A DNA stretch of 64,000 nt from an uncultured Saccharospirillaceae bacterium (GCA_947499545.1 CANMOZ010000012.1:62001-126000); one strand, 5' to 3'. Counted from the stretch's first letter, positions 26,492 through 36,505 are shown. Numbers and translations: made by a program. The notes: generated by a model not told the origin, from the letters alone.

Positions 26492-26690
26492 CCATAGCCT
26501 CCTCGGTGCAATTTGAACCCAAATTACGTCCAGCATATCTTTAGAATTTAGCAGGCATCCTAAGTTTGGGTGGGAATCAAGGCGTTAGAGGCCAAGCTGC
26601 AGATCGACCCAGTGTCAAAACTAAGGTTTTGGATAACCTTAATGTGGCTGATTTGGTTCCCTAGGACGTCTAGGCTTCACTGGTCAAAGA

Positions 26691-26706
26691 GGCAATGATC
26701 TTGCCA
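26691..26706 (-). promoter_or_regulatory. sigma-54 (-24/-12) promoter candidate for fliLMNOPQR-flhB
   Basis: On the minus strand this reads TGGCAAGATCATTGCC, with TGGCA and TTGC halves and the exact GG-N10-GC spacing. It lies about 200 bases upstream of the fliL ATG, further than at flgB or fliE. Confidence 0.7.
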
Positions 26707-26776
26707 GTTTTGATTTATATATAACGCCATCGAATTCAGTATAGAGGTGGGAGTTAGCTTGCTTTAATTAGCCCTC

Positions 26777-26803
26777 TCGAGGGTAAAAGTCATTCACCCT
26801 CGA
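26777..26803 (-). terminator. hairpin after lysO
   Basis: TCGAGGGT (26777-26784) pairs with ACCCTCGA (26796-26803) around an 11-base loop, 15 bases after the lysO stop. There is no strong T-run on the minus strand, so termination may be partial. Confidence 0.4.
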
Positions 26804-26817
26804 TCCCAAGGGTTTCT

Positions 26818-27735
26818 TCAAGCCAGCAATAAGGTGATTAATAAAGGCGTGCAAATCGTTAAGACCGCACCACTGTACAACGCCAAAGGAATGGCTTCTC
26901 TTGCACAGGCATTTTTAATAATGGGCAAGGCCGAATCCATCGCAGCGGCACCCGATACAGCCACACCTGAGGCAAAATGAAAACGACCAATCCCAACGAT
27001 CAATAATATGGCGAGGATTTCCCGAAAAAGATCAACCAACAACGCCATTAACCCCATCTCAGGTCCCAACTGTTGCTCAACCATAACACCAGACAATGAA
27101 AACCAACCAAATCCACTGGAGAGAGCCAGCACGGTAGTCCACTGCCAATCGGTTAACAAAACGTACAGCAACCCCCCGCCCCAAGATCCAACAACCACGA
27201 GCCATGGCATTAACAAGCTTCGCTTGCTCAATTGTTGAATTTGCTCTCTAAATCGAAACAAACTTAAATCAATCCCAACCAAGAAGATCAAGGCATACAA
27301 CATAATCATTGCAAGATCATCACTTGAGACCGATAAGTCACTCGTAGGAATAAAAGCGGTTAAAACAACCCCTCCACCAATTGAGATCAATACTTTGACG
27401 ATTTCCCAAAGCACACCCAGGATTGATTTTTGGAGCGATTGAGAATAGTTCAAGTTGGAAACACGTTTACCAACGTATAAAGCTAACATAGTTGCCACAA
27501 CACCCACGGTGGTTGCGAGTGCCAGGCCAAAAGCTTGCCAAAGCAAGGCACCAGAGGCATCAGGACTGAGCAAATGCTCTCCGAAGTTATACCCCGTGAC
27601 AAAGAGAAGCGCTAATACCCAATACCCAATGCTTTTAGCTGCAAGATGAACCCAGTGTTTCGGTAAATATCCCCCGATCCAATACCCAGACAGCAATAAA
27701 AAACCAATCATTAACAATGAAAACAATGCGTCCAT
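26818..27735 (-). CDS. lysO: LysO-type lysine exporter (DUF340)
   Basis: This 305-aa inner-membrane protein has about eight hydrophobic segments. The second half carries family landmarks of LysO (E. coli YbjE): a membrane-embedded VDLFREILAILLI segment and GAAAMDSALPIIKNAC, with conserved acidic residues inside the membrane. LysO exports L-lysine and toxic lysine analogues such as thialysine. The length equals the E. coli protein within a few residues. It follows the antiporter gene by 174 bases on the same strand. Family assignment is firm, substrate less so. Confidence 0.85.
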   Translation of the reverse strand: MDALFSLLMIGFLLLSGYWIGGYLPKHWVHLAAKSIGYWVLALLFVTGYNFGEHLLSPDASGALLWQAFGLALATTVGVVATMLALYVGKRVSNLNYSQSLQKSILGVLWEIVKVLISIGGGVVLTAFIPTSDLSVSSDDLAMIMLYALIFLVGIDLSLFRFREQIQQLSKRSLLMPWLVVVGSWGGGLLYVLLTDWQWTTVLALSSGFGWFSLSGVMVEQQLGPEMGLMALLVDLFREILAILLIVGIGRFHFASGVAVSGAAAMDSALPIIKNACAREAIPLALYSGAVLTICTPLLITLLLA

Positions 27736-27909
27736 TTAACACCCAGTGAAGGTTTCATTTATTCTTCAGCAATCGACCGATTAGACACTCTAAGCCTAAC
27801 CTATTCATAACCCTTTTATAAGGATGAGGACTCAATCAGACATGCATTGTCATACGTACAGAAGGTAAAGCAGCATCGAAAAAGGGATGATCTCTTACTT
27901 TCGTTTCAT

Positions 27910-29508
27910 CTAGTTTGCGCACTCAGGTTTCTTATATTCTTGATCCACCATCGAAAAAGTTTCAACCGCAAAACCTGTCCCAGCCTGTGCGTACATATTA
28001 AAAGCAACACTGGCACCAGCTGCCAATAGCATCTGCCGTTCATCTTCATATTTTGCGATGGCTGCAATTTTACCTTTGTATTTGACCATTTTGAGCAGCT
28101 CAAATATATCCAACATATCATTAACAGAAGGGATGGCTAACATCATGAGTTCTACGGAGGACGTATCAAGGTTTTCCCAAAAATCCGCATCTTCTGCATC
28201 CCCTTTTATGACACTTATGCCATGCGACTGGAGATTCTGAATACGCTCAACATCCGAATCGACTCCCCAAACGCCCTCACCATAGTATCTCAACGCCTCT
28301 TCATATGCCCCCGTTCCCACTCGGCCCATGCCAATGATCAACACCCTCGGGGATTCGGGCTGTACGAATCGATCTTCAGGCAGCCGATCCGATCGTTCAA
28401 AAGATTTTAATACGCCCTTCCAGCGAGCATAAAAGCTATGAGCCCGCCCAGCGATGATGCTTGAAAGAATAAAAGATAAAGACACGGCCAGCGCAATGAT
28501 GACTAACCACTCCTGCGAGAGCCAGCCAGTGGAAACACTCATAACCCCAACAATTAACCCAAACTCACTGAAGTTCGTAAGGCTCAAAGAGGATAAAAAC
28601 GAGGTGCGGCTTCTGAGTTTCAAAAGGGTTAGCACTTTGAAAAACATCCACCCTTTTAATGGAATGGCTCCCATTAATACCAAAGCCGCCACCAGCATTT
28701 CCCAATTAGGTAATGCCATAAACCCTATTGATAAGAAAAAGCCAATCAAAAAGAGATCTTTAAAACTCATCAAAGACTTGGCCAATTCGTTGGCTTTAGA
28801 ACTGCTGTGCAGCATAGCCCCAAAGACCAGTGCCCCTAGGTCTGCCTTCATGTGCACCAGTTCAAACAACTCACCGCCAGCATAAGCAAATCCAAACCCT
28901 GCCAGAGGTAAAATTTCCCCATGCTTGCAGGCTTTTAGTAAATGGTGAAATGGTTTGACCAGCAAAGGTAACCCCAATAACAACAAAGCAAAGATACTGG
29001 GCCATTTCCCCGCGCTGACGCTGAGAAAGATCACCGCCGCTAAATCTTGCATCACCAAAATACCGAGGGTAATTTGCCCATGACGAGACTTCAGTTCGTT
29101 ACGATCTTCAAGGATTTTCACAGCCACAACCGTACTGCTGAAACTGAGTGTAAAGCCAATGAGCGCAGCCGTTTCAAGCTTCAACTGACTGAAAATCCCC
29201 CATTGTGTTAATGACAGCAGATAGAAAATCCCAGTGGATATGGCTGTAAAGAGGATCATGGGAACCGTCGCCCCAACCCAAATAGCAGGCTTCACCAACT
29301 GCCTAACGCTCAGCTTGAGCCCTATGACAAATAACAGCAAAGTCACGCCAACATTGGCCAACTGGTCTAGCAAGGCTTGCGGCTCAAATCCCGCAGCATG
29401 CAAACCAAACCCTGCAACCAAGTAGCCGATCAATGGGGGCATACCCACTCGCTGAGCCAATAAACCGCTACCGAAGGCAATAAGAATGAGCACAGGATCT
29501 AACGCCAT
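27910..29508 (-). CDS. KefB/KefC-like monovalent cation:proton antiporter (CPA2) with RCK domain
   Basis: Residues 1-385 form a Na+/H+-exchanger type membrane domain of about 12 helices, including the FTLSFSSTVVAVKILED segment typical of CPA2 proteins. Residues about 390-510 are a TrkA-N/RCK nucleotide-binding domain with the GMGRVGTG dinucleotide loop and the acidic WGVDSD strand end. The length of 532 aa resembles YbaL/KefC. It probably exchanges K+ or Na+ for protons, gated by a nucleotide. No KefF/KefG-type oxidoreductase is adjacent, so glutathione-adduct control as in KefC is not supported. Confidence 0.85.
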   Translation of the reverse strand: MALDPVLILIAFGSGLLAQRVGMPPLIGYLVAGFGLHAAGFEPQALLDQLANVGVTLLLFVIGLKLSVRQLVKPAIWVGATVPMILFTAISTGIFYLLSLTQWGIFSQLKLETAALIGFTLSFSSTVVAVKILEDRNELKSRHGQITLGILVMQDLAAVIFLSVSAGKWPSIFALLLLGLPLLVKPFHHLLKACKHGEILPLAGFGFAYAGGELFELVHMKADLGALVFGAMLHSSSKANELAKSLMSFKDLFLIGFFLSIGFMALPNWEMLVAALVLMGAIPLKGWMFFKVLTLLKLRSRTSFLSSLSLTNFSEFGLIVGVMSVSTGWLSQEWLVIIALAVSLSFILSSIIAGRAHSFYARWKGVLKSFERSDRLPEDRFVQPESPRVLIIGMGRVGTGAYEEALRYYGEGVWGVDSDVERIQNLQSHGISVIKGDAEDADFWENLDTSSVELMMLAIPSVNDMLDIFELLKMVKYKGKIAAIAKYEDERQMLLAAGASVAFNMYAQAGTGFAVETFSMVDQEYKKPECAN

Positions 29509-29636
29509 AAATCAAATCTGCCCTGATGTTTGATGATTGGGGTTTTTTATTGTATCAAACAGAGGCAATACGTGGTTGTTTCTGTTTCTTTTAATTCCAC
29601 CCAGTCGATTATTTAATCCACAAAATTGAACGAATG

Positions 29637-29669
29637 GGTCGATGTCATACGCCCCTTCTGACATCGACC
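29637..29669 (-). terminator. hairpin after the dihaem peroxidase gene
   Basis: GGTCGATGTCA (29637-29647) and TGACATCGACC (29659-29669) form a perfect 11-bp stem with an 11-base loop, starting eight bases after the stop codon. No U-tract follows directly, but position and stem length make a terminator or 3'-end stabiliser likely. Confidence 0.55.
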
Positions 29670-29676
29670 ATAGGAC

Positions 29677-31935
29677 TCACTCGTACCGATCGACTTGAAT
29701 GGAGGCACCATGAGCATGCTGGCCATTCGTCATTATGTAAAACCAGCCAGGTTGTGGCGCATCAATCCTCAAGTATTCACGGTTTCCAGAATTTAGGGAG
29801 TTGAATTCGAAATATTCTGAATTAGGGAAGTAGGTGCCGGCAACATAGACGTCCAGATTCCCACTACCGTTTGCGGTTCGTATATCGAGTCTGCTATTCG
29901 GTTTAGCAACCTCGATAAAAAAGTAGGATGCCCCATCAGCAACACAGATCGCTTTTCCTGATTCGAGCATCGAAAAGGTATGTGGCTTCGATATCGCACA
30001 ATTGTCTTCTATATCAGCCGGGCGCTCTCCCGGTTCAAAGGTTGCTCGACTGACACTTGCTGCAACTTGAAGCCCCTCATATCCTGTAGAACTGACAACA
30101 GATAGATAATGCCACCCACGATTAACGGTCACTACTAATACCTGATTCAACCCTTTGCCCGTGGATTTCACATGGGCATTCTTGAACGTTGCCCATTCAT
30201 ACGGGTGGTATAAAAGCCTGGCTTTGCCCTTTCGACCTTGCGAACTGAAATACAGCGTAGTGTTATTATGATGCACAAAAAAACGAAACCGGTGGTGCGC
30301 TCCAGAAATGCATTCTCCTTGATCGTTACGTAACCTTTGCCAGGAATCAATCGTATCCCCCTCTGTACAGTTTGCACTAAGGTACAACGGCACACCTTGC
30401 TTGGTCATTGGTCTCAGTTGAAGTCCATCAGGATCCCCCTCCTGAGGCTGAGGAAGCCAAGGGCGCAAACAGTGTGCATCTTTTACACATGGGTCCGTCA
30501 GCGTTTTCAAGAATGCGACAACATCCGCAAGCTCATTAGGCGTTCGATGTTTCAGTGCCATGACTGGTGACCCCCGCTGAATCTCGTCGTCCAAAATGTC
30601 CGTTGCTTGCTGCGTGTCTACCACTGAGTTTTGGAAGAGTGATTCACAGTCTTTTCGCTCTTTGAACTGAGGCAGCTTGCACCATTCTTTATCCTCAAAA
30701 TAGGTCTCCAAACGGTTGTGAAAATCATTGTAATGCGACACAACCTGTTCAAGACTCTGATAAGCTCCGGCATGACCGTATGGGGCCGTCACCTCGACGT
30801 TTAACAAACTAGAAGGCCGAAAGCGATATCGATGTAACTGTTCGTCGTCTTGCTCAACCAGGTATAACCCCATGTCTTCGGTTGGATTAACCTGATAGAT
30901 TCCCCCTTTTCCTGGACCGATTTGAGGAAATCCAATGAGGTGCTCAGGTATGCCACGTAACGCAATCGTGAAAGCATCTGTATCATGACAAGCCACGCAT
31001 GCTAAAGGGAGCCGATCATTCGGGCCAGGTGTAGGCGGCTCACCACCAGGAGGCGCAGGTAAAAATAAAAAATCAATTGCACCGCGTTTAGCAGCGGTGG
31101 ATATAGCGTTTAATTCACCTTTTACATAGCGATTCCAGGGGTTATCAGTCAAATTCATAGAAGCTTGATAAGCAGCCAGTGCCTTGGCTATATTCGCGTA
31201 GGTGACAACGTCTTGATTGCCTGCTCCTTGAAAAACGGCTTCAAAGTAAGGCCGCCACCGATTATTAAAAATTTCTCCACGTCCAATGCCAACATCACCA
31301 ATGCGCGCAGCCAAGTGCGCTCTAACGGCCTGATTGCTTTGGCCCGCTTCAAAATGAGGGCCTCGCATTTCATTAATATCGGTGACTGGGAAGCGCGCTT
31401 GAGCCGCCAATAACGTATCCCCGGCATCTGGGTCTGCTTCTTTGTAAGGAACATCCGGTGTTGTAATCCCTTTTTCTGGCGTCAACCAATCTAGAAACTG
31501 AATTCGGCTGTCTCTAAATAAGGAGTAACGACTGGTAAAAGCATTGAATACACTTGGACTGTTCCTTGGGTGACGGTAAACGCCATCAATGGGCTCTCGC
31601 CCTGGTCCAAGAAGCTCTGGGTTACGTGCCTCCACTCCAACCGGCAAAGAAAGGCCATCTCCGCCTCCCAAATAGGGGTGGTGACAACTGGCACAGGCCA
31701 TATTTTTATCGCCACTCAATGCTTTCGAAAAAAATAAAAGCTTCCCCAATTTTACAATGGGTTCTTTGACCGAGGGAATGTCATACCCTTGGGTAGGATC
31801 ACCCGTGAGCTTTCGATCTTTCACAATTTTTGCTAATTGCTTGTCTAAGGATGATGGAGAGATTTCTGGAACAGCCATAACAGGCGTCATGACACTTAAT
31901 GAAAACAGCAGACTGAACATTTTTTCCATGCGCAT
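29677..31935 (-). CDS. dihaem cytochrome c peroxidase (MauG/CcpA family) with C-terminal PPC-like domains
   Basis: This 752-aa exported protein has a signal peptide ending near VMA (residue 21). Residues about 30-470 are a dihaem peroxidase with haem c sites ACASCHH (near 82) and ACVACHD (near 314), plus the AYQSLEQVVSHYN segment common to CCP/MauG proteins. Residues about 510-752 lack haem motifs. They hold two beta-rich modules resembling pre-peptidase C-terminal (PPC) domains: HHRFRFFVHH...RGWHYLSV, then YFFIEV...GNLDVYV...GWFYIMT. Most CCPs stop near 350-450 aa, so this is a peroxidase with added binding modules, and secretion or surface attachment is plausible. AAGGAAG precedes the ATG. 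Confidence 0.87.
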   Translation of the reverse strand: MRMEKMFSLLFSLSVMTPVMAVPEISPSSLDKQLAKIVKDRKLTGDPTQGYDIPSVKEPIVKLGKLLFFSKALSGDKNMACASCHHPYLGGGDGLSLPVGVEARNPELLGPGREPIDGVYRHPRNSPSVFNAFTSRYSLFRDSRIQFLDWLTPEKGITTPDVPYKEADPDAGDTLLAAQARFPVTDINEMRGPHFEAGQSNQAVRAHLAARIGDVGIGRGEIFNNRWRPYFEAVFQGAGNQDVVTYANIAKALAAYQASMNLTDNPWNRYVKGELNAISTAAKRGAIDFLFLPAPPGGEPPTPGPNDRLPLACVACHDTDAFTIALRGIPEHLIGFPQIGPGKGGIYQVNPTEDMGLYLVEQDDEQLHRYRFRPSSLLNVEVTAPYGHAGAYQSLEQVVSHYNDFHNRLETYFEDKEWCKLPQFKERKDCESLFQNSVVDTQQATDILDDEIQRGSPVMALKHRTPNELADVVAFLKTLTDPCVKDAHCLRPWLPQPQEGDPDGLQLRPMTKQGVPLYLSANCTEGDTIDSWQRLRNDQGECISGAHHRFRFFVHHNNTTLYFSSQGRKGKARLLYHPYEWATFKNAHVKSTGKGLNQVLVVTVNRGWHYLSVVSSTGYEGLQVAASVSRATFEPGERPADIEDNCAISKPHTFSMLESGKAICVADGASYFFIEVAKPNSRLDIRTANGSGNLDVYVAGTYFPNSEYFEFNSLNSGNREYLRIDAPQPGWFYIMTNGQHAHGASIQVDRYE

Positions 31936-32062
31936 GAGAGAACTTCCTTTTATGCCTTTTTAACCAGTATAGGATTCATCAATAAATCCCTTCCGGTTTC
32001 ATCGACACGAAAGTTCTCTCTAGCCTTTAAACGTGCAAAAAATGTTAATTCCACATAAACAA

Positions 32063-35000
32063 TTAAGATGCTTCTTGATTTAAACTGTTTTCCTCTTGAG
32101 GTTTTCCGGCTTGATCAGCTGTATACCCTCCTTTTAATTTTTTTTGAGACTGGGAAGAAGATTGCGCCCCCAACACTAGCAAACAAGGCGTTAAAAAAAG
32201 CGTTAAGAAAGCAGCAAAAGCGAGCCCACCGGCTATCGCTGTGGACAACTGAGTCCACCATTGAGAGGCAGGCGCTCCTACCGTAAAAGTGCGATTAATT
32301 AAATCGATTGTCCATTGGAAGACCATCGGAAACAACCCAAAGATCGTCGTTACCGTCGTCAGTAATACAGGACGCAATCTCTGCGCACCCGTTCTCAGTG
32401 CCGCATCGACTTTATCCAATCCTTCTTTCCTTAAAGCTTGAAACGTATCAATTAATACGATGTTGTTATTCACAACTATTCCAGCCAAAGCAATGAGACT
32501 AACGCCATTCATAACGATACCAAAAGGCTCACCATTCAACATAAGCCCAATCAACACCCCAGCCGATGACAGCACAATAGCGCTCATAATGAGCAAAGTG
32601 TGATAGTAACTATCGAACTGTATTACTAAGATAAGAACCATCGTCAGAAGGGCAAAAAGAAAAGCTGTCATCAAAAATTGACCCGCTTCTTGTTGCTCTT
32701 CTAAATCGCCTCTGAATTTGAATTGCAGCTCACCATCCCAATTTTCTTGTTGTAACCATTGAGATAACGCCATGATTTTTTCGGTTGCGTTAACCCCCTC
32801 AACCACATTTGCTTTGATTTGATAACGCCGTTTTCCATCCGTGCGCACCACTTCGGAAGATTTTTGTTTAGCAACCCGCTCCATAAAACTGGAAGCCGGA
32901 ACCAAACGATCACCCACGGTTAAGTGCAATTGATCTAACTGATCTAAGGTTCGATACTGCTCAGGAAAGCGAATCCGAATATCCACTTCGTCATCCGCAT
33001 CCTCTGGACGATAAGACCCCACGGTTAAACCGCCTGTGATCATTTGAATCGTCCGTCCAGTACTTCCAATGTCGGCACCGAGTCGACTAGCAGCCTCCCG
33101 ATCGACTTGGAATTGCCATTCAATGCCCTCTAGTGGCAAGGTGTCGTTAACGTCTTTTAAATCAGGGTCTTGATCAAGGTGTCGCCGAATGCGTTTGACC
33201 GCAGCTTGCAGGGCTTCATCTGAACGCCCATTGACGTCAAGTTGTATATCATCACCACCGCCAGGGCCTTGGTCTTGCGAACGCGTTTCAACAATAATCC
33301 CAGCTAAACCCGCTGTACGTGTTTCAATATCCTGCATGATGCTATTAGCCGTGCGTCTAAATTTCCAATCCACCAATTCCAATTGCAATCGACCAATTAA
33401 ATCTTCCGCACCATCATATAGCGGCTCAACAAATACCTTGGTATAGAGGGTTTTGATTTCATCCATACTGCCGAGTTCAGCTTCCACCTGGCGAACCAGC
33501 GCATCCCTTTCAGACAACGCTAAATTGCCTCGAGCTCGGACATCCACGATGGCGTAGTCTGCATCAACGTCGGGAAAAAACTCTACGCCTTTTCCAAACA
33601 GAGCATAAAGTCCAAAAGCCAACACTAAGCAGAGGATGGCACCCCACAATACCTTCCAAGGACGTTTCAATAGAAAGTTGAGTACACGTACGTATTGCTT
33701 GGTGAACCCTGTTAATTTATCAAAATGTCCCGTTTCCGCAGCGGTTAAGGTGTCAACATTTTTAATGCTTTGATCCCCTGCTTTCCCCACAAGAGCCCCG
33801 ACAGTGGGAACCAGCACCAATGCCATGATCAGCGAACCTGTCAGCGCCAGTAAGACTGTGATGGGTAGGTATTTCATAAATTCACCCGTGATGCCTGGCC
33901 ATACGACCATCGGCATAAATACCGCCAGGGTGGTAATGGTCGATGCAATCACAGGCCAGGCCATACGAACCGCCGCTTCTTGATAGGCTTCCACTTTTGA
34001 CTTACCTTCAGCCAATCGTCTATCCGCCAGCTCCGTCACGACAATAGCGCCATCCACCAGCATCCCAACACTTAAAATAAGGGAAAAGAGCACCACCATG
34101 TTCAGGGTATAACCCATGATCTGAAGGCTTAACACTGAGATCAAAAATGAACCTGGAATCGCAATACCCACCAACAAAGCACTTCGAACACCCAAACTGC
34201 CAATGACCAACACCAGCACAATAATGGCTGAAAACATAACGTTGTTGGATAAATCACTCAGCATTTGCCGAACGTTTTCACTTTGATCTTGGCTATAGGT
34301 CAGTTCAATTTCATCGGGTATTTCAGGTTCGGCCAATTTGATCAAGGCTTTCACTTGATCAACAGTGTCAATAATATTGGCACCAATGCGTTTTCTTACC
34401 TCAATGGCCAAAGCGGGCTTTCCGTTAATACGCGCCAATGATTTAGCGTCTTTAAAGCTGCGCTGCCCATATGCGATATCACGAAAACGCACCACATCAT
34501 CACCACGGACTTTTATCGGCATATTTAATATGTCGCGTACGTTTTCAATGAGGCCAGGCACTTTTAATGCAAATCGACCTGCCCCAGTATCTAAATTCCC
34601 AGCCGCAACCAGCTGGTTGTTTTGCCCAACCAACTGTATCAGCTCAGCCTGATTTAAACGGAAACTGTCCATACGCTGCGGATCAATGACAATTTCAGCA
34701 ATTTCATCACGATCTCCCTGGATATCCGCTTCTAACACACCGGGAATCGCTTCGATTCGATCACGAAGTTTACGTGATACATTGACAAGCACACGCTCAT
34801 CCACATTTCCGGCGACACCGACAACTAAAATGGGAAATAAAGAAAGATTGATTTCTTGAACAACCGGTTCATCGGTTTCTGCAGGTAATTCAGCTTTGGC
34901 TGTATCAACCGCCTCGCGCACATCTCGTAATGCCTGGTCGATATCCATATCGGATTCAAATTCAAGCTGGATACTCAAGTGACTGTCGACCGCTGTCGAA

Positions 35001-35245
35001 ACGACTTCTTTCAACCCTTCAAGTCCACGCAACTCGGTATACATAGGTTCAAATAACAAGCGGTCAGCGTCTTCAGGCGAAATGCCTTCATGACGAACTG
35101 AGACATAGACCATAGGCAAGGTCATGTCTGGGATGCTTTCTTTTGGGATCGAATTTAGGGATATAAGGCCCGCAACAAACAGCATGACAAAGGCGAGGAC
35201 GGCTGCTTTTTTCCGCCCTATGATCGCATGAATGATCGCTTTCAT
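32063..35245 (-). CDS. RND efflux pump inner-membrane transporter
   Basis: This 1060-aa protein of the AcrB/MexB superfamily has the N-terminal membrane helix, two large periplasmic loops (about 35-335 and 570-865) and two blocks of membrane helices. The proton-relay region reads SVGMLVDGAIVVTELADRR, with one Asp followed by Gly rather than the AcrB Asp-Asp pair, as in several non-AcrB RND branches. Its ATG overlaps the stop of the upstream adaptor gene by four bases. No outer-membrane channel gene lies nearby, so a TolC-type channel encoded elsewhere is expected. Substrate cannot be deduced. Confidence 0.92.
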   Translation of the reverse strand: MKAIIHAIIGRKKAAVLAFVMLFVAGLISLNSIPKESIPDMTLPMVYVSVRHEGISPEDADRLLFEPMYTELRGLEGLKEVVSTAVDSHLSIQLEFESDMDIDQALRDVREAVDTAKAELPAETDEPVVQEINLSLFPILVVGVAGNVDERVLVNVSRKLRDRIEAIPGVLEADIQGDRDEIAEIVIDPQRMDSFRLNQAELIQLVGQNNQLVAAGNLDTGAGRFALKVPGLIENVRDILNMPIKVRGDDVVRFRDIAYGQRSFKDAKSLARINGKPALAIEVRKRIGANIIDTVDQVKALIKLAEPEIPDEIELTYSQDQSENVRQMLSDLSNNVMFSAIIVLVLVIGSLGVRSALLVGIAIPGSFLISVLSLQIMGYTLNMVVLFSLILSVGMLVDGAIVVTELADRRLAEGKSKVEAYQEAAVRMAWPVIASTITTLAVFMPMVVWPGITGEFMKYLPITVLLALTGSLIMALVLVPTVGALVGKAGDQSIKNVDTLTAAETGHFDKLTGFTKQYVRVLNFLLKRPWKVLWGAILCLVLAFGLYALFGKGVEFFPDVDADYAIVDVRARGNLALSERDALVRQVEAELGSMDEIKTLYTKVFVEPLYDGAEDLIGRLQLELVDWKFRRTANSIMQDIETRTAGLAGIIVETRSQDQGPGGGDDIQLDVNGRSDEALQAAVKRIRRHLDQDPDLKDVNDTLPLEGIEWQFQVDREAASRLGADIGSTGRTIQMITGGLTVGSYRPEDADDEVDIRIRFPEQYRTLDQLDQLHLTVGDRLVPASSFMERVAKQKSSEVVRTDGKRRYQIKANVVEGVNATEKIMALSQWLQQENWDGELQFKFRGDLEEQQEAGQFLMTAFLFALLTMVLILVIQFDSYYHTLLIMSAIVLSSAGVLIGLMLNGEPFGIVMNGVSLIALAGIVVNNNIVLIDTFQALRKEGLDKVDAALRTGAQRLRPVLLTTVTTIFGLFPMVFQWTIDLINRTFTVGAPASQWWTQLSTAIAGGLAFAAFLTLFLTPCLLVLGAQSSSQSQKKLKGGYTADQAGKPQEENSLNQEAS

Positions 35246-36369
35246 GGTTGTGCGGCCTCCTGAGCCAATTGAGGCTCAGCGAGTGAACTTGGCTCAGAAA
35301 CATGTTGGGTAATTTGAGATTGTTTTACCTTTACAGGATCACCCTCTTCAACAAAGCCTGCACCCACCTCAATCAGCTCAATCGACGGTTGACGGATGTC
35401 CAGCCACACGCCCGATTGTTCAGCTTTGATCAAAGTTGCTGGAACAAATACCGCTTGATTTTGACTGACTGCTTTAACTCCCAACTCGCCCTTTTTATTC
35501 AGCACCAACAAAGAAGGCGTCACAAAAATAGCGTCTACCTTAGAAGTCTTTAATCGTATTTTTGCCGTCATACCATAGGGTATGGATGCTTGCGGTTGAG
35601 TCACGATGATTTCAATCGGGTAAGTTCGCGTTTCAGTATTGGCCAAGGTCGATAGATACCTCACTTCAGCTGGGTACGTTTTTCCTGTGACCAGCTCAAT
35701 TTCAGCGGTTTTAGCCTTAGATAACCAATGTCGATTCGCCTCAGGAACGGCACCCTTAATCACAATGGGATCAATGGAAACAAATTGCCCCATGACCGCT
35801 CCTTGAGTAACGTAGTCCCCTACCGAGACCTGCTTTCGCTCAAAGGTGCCTGTGAAAGGCGCCCTAATTTCACTGGCGGCCACTTGATGTTGTGCCGCAA
35901 TGACCTGTGCTCGGGCTGACTCTAACCGGGCTAGGGATTCTACTTGCTGGGATTCATTTTGCAGCCCTTTACGTCGAAGATCGCGGGCACTGCGGTATTC
36001 CAACTCACGCTGTTTCTCTAAAGCTTGTGCTTCTTTTAATCTGGCTGGCCAATCTTTAGGGTCTAACTGAAGGATTAATGAACCTGCCTGAATGACCTCA
36101 CCCTGCCGAGCCGCAATGGACATCACTTTGGCGTTAAGTTCTGAGGTTAAAGCCACTTGTTTATCGGCTTCAGTATGACCACTTAATACTAACTCACGCG
36201 TTATAGGCTGTGCTTGGACACGACGCACCTGCACTTCTGGCAGGGATTCTGACGTTTTTGTTGTCACTTCAGGAGGGGTTTCTTCATTAAAAACGCCCGT
36301 CAACATCCATAGGCAAACCCCTAATGCAAGCCCGATAGCGAGGCCTTGACCTGACTTAAACTGAAGCAT
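35242..36369 (-). CDS. RND efflux periplasmic adaptor (membrane fusion protein)
   Basis: This 375-aa HlyD/AcrA-like adaptor has an N-terminal membrane anchor (residues about 8-26), a lipoyl half-motif ELNAKVMSIAARQGEVI, an alpha-helical hairpin (about 110-165, rich in Glu/Arg/Ala), the second lipoyl half ASEIRAPFTGTFERKQVSVG and beta-barrel domains. It bridges the inner-membrane pump to an outer-membrane channel. Translational coupling to the pump gene (ATGA overlap) confirms the pair. Confidence 0.92.
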   Translation of the reverse strand: MLQFKSGQGLAIGLALGVCLWMLTGVFNEETPPEVTTKTSESLPEVQVRRVQAQPITRELVLSGHTEADKQVALTSELNAKVMSIAARQGEVIQAGSLILQLDPKDWPARLKEAQALEKQRELEYRSARDLRRKGLQNESQQVESLARLESARAQVIAAQHQVAASEIRAPFTGTFERKQVSVGDYVTQGAVMGQFVSIDPIVIKGAVPEANRHWLSKAKTAEIELVTGKTYPAEVRYLSTLANTETRTYPIEIIVTQPQASIPYGMTAKIRLKTSKVDAIFVTPSLLVLNKKGELGVKAVSQNQAVFVPATLIKAEQSGVWLDIRQPSIELIEVGAGFVEEGDPVKVKQSQITQHVSEPSSLAEPQLAQEAAQP

Positions 36370-36473
36370 GTTAATCCCTTAATGAATGCAACGGCTTTGG
36401 GTGCTCCATGTTAGGGACTAAAACGTTAATTGAAAAGCGCTGTTATTCTGAGAATGTGCTTTAAAAGAGCACA

Positions 36474-36494
36474 TCCCTCGTAATAGACGAGGGA
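36474..36494 (-). terminator. hairpin after the chemoreceptor gene
   Basis: TCCCTCG (36474-36480) pairs with CGAGGGA (36488-36494), a 7-bp GC-rich stem, 12 bases after the stop codon. A second small stem (TGTGCT/AGAGCACA around 36455-36473) and TTTT follow on the minus strand. A terminator for the chemoreceptor gene is likely. Confidence 0.5.
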
Positions 36495-36505
36495 GAGACC
36501 ATCTC

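Larger units (their letters stand above)
26492..26817. other. fliL leader and lysO 3' region
   Basis: This gap of 326 bases contains no gene. It holds a sigma-54 promoter candidate (26691-26706) and a hairpin just after the lysO stop (26777-26803). The predicted fliL leader of about 190 bases is long for this regulon and shows no obvious further structure. Confidence 0.55.

Noticed and set aside
27910-29508. Glutathione-gated KefC assignment
   Set aside because: The protein has the CPA2 plus RCK layout, but no KefF/KefG partner gene is adjacent, so only the broader family name is used.
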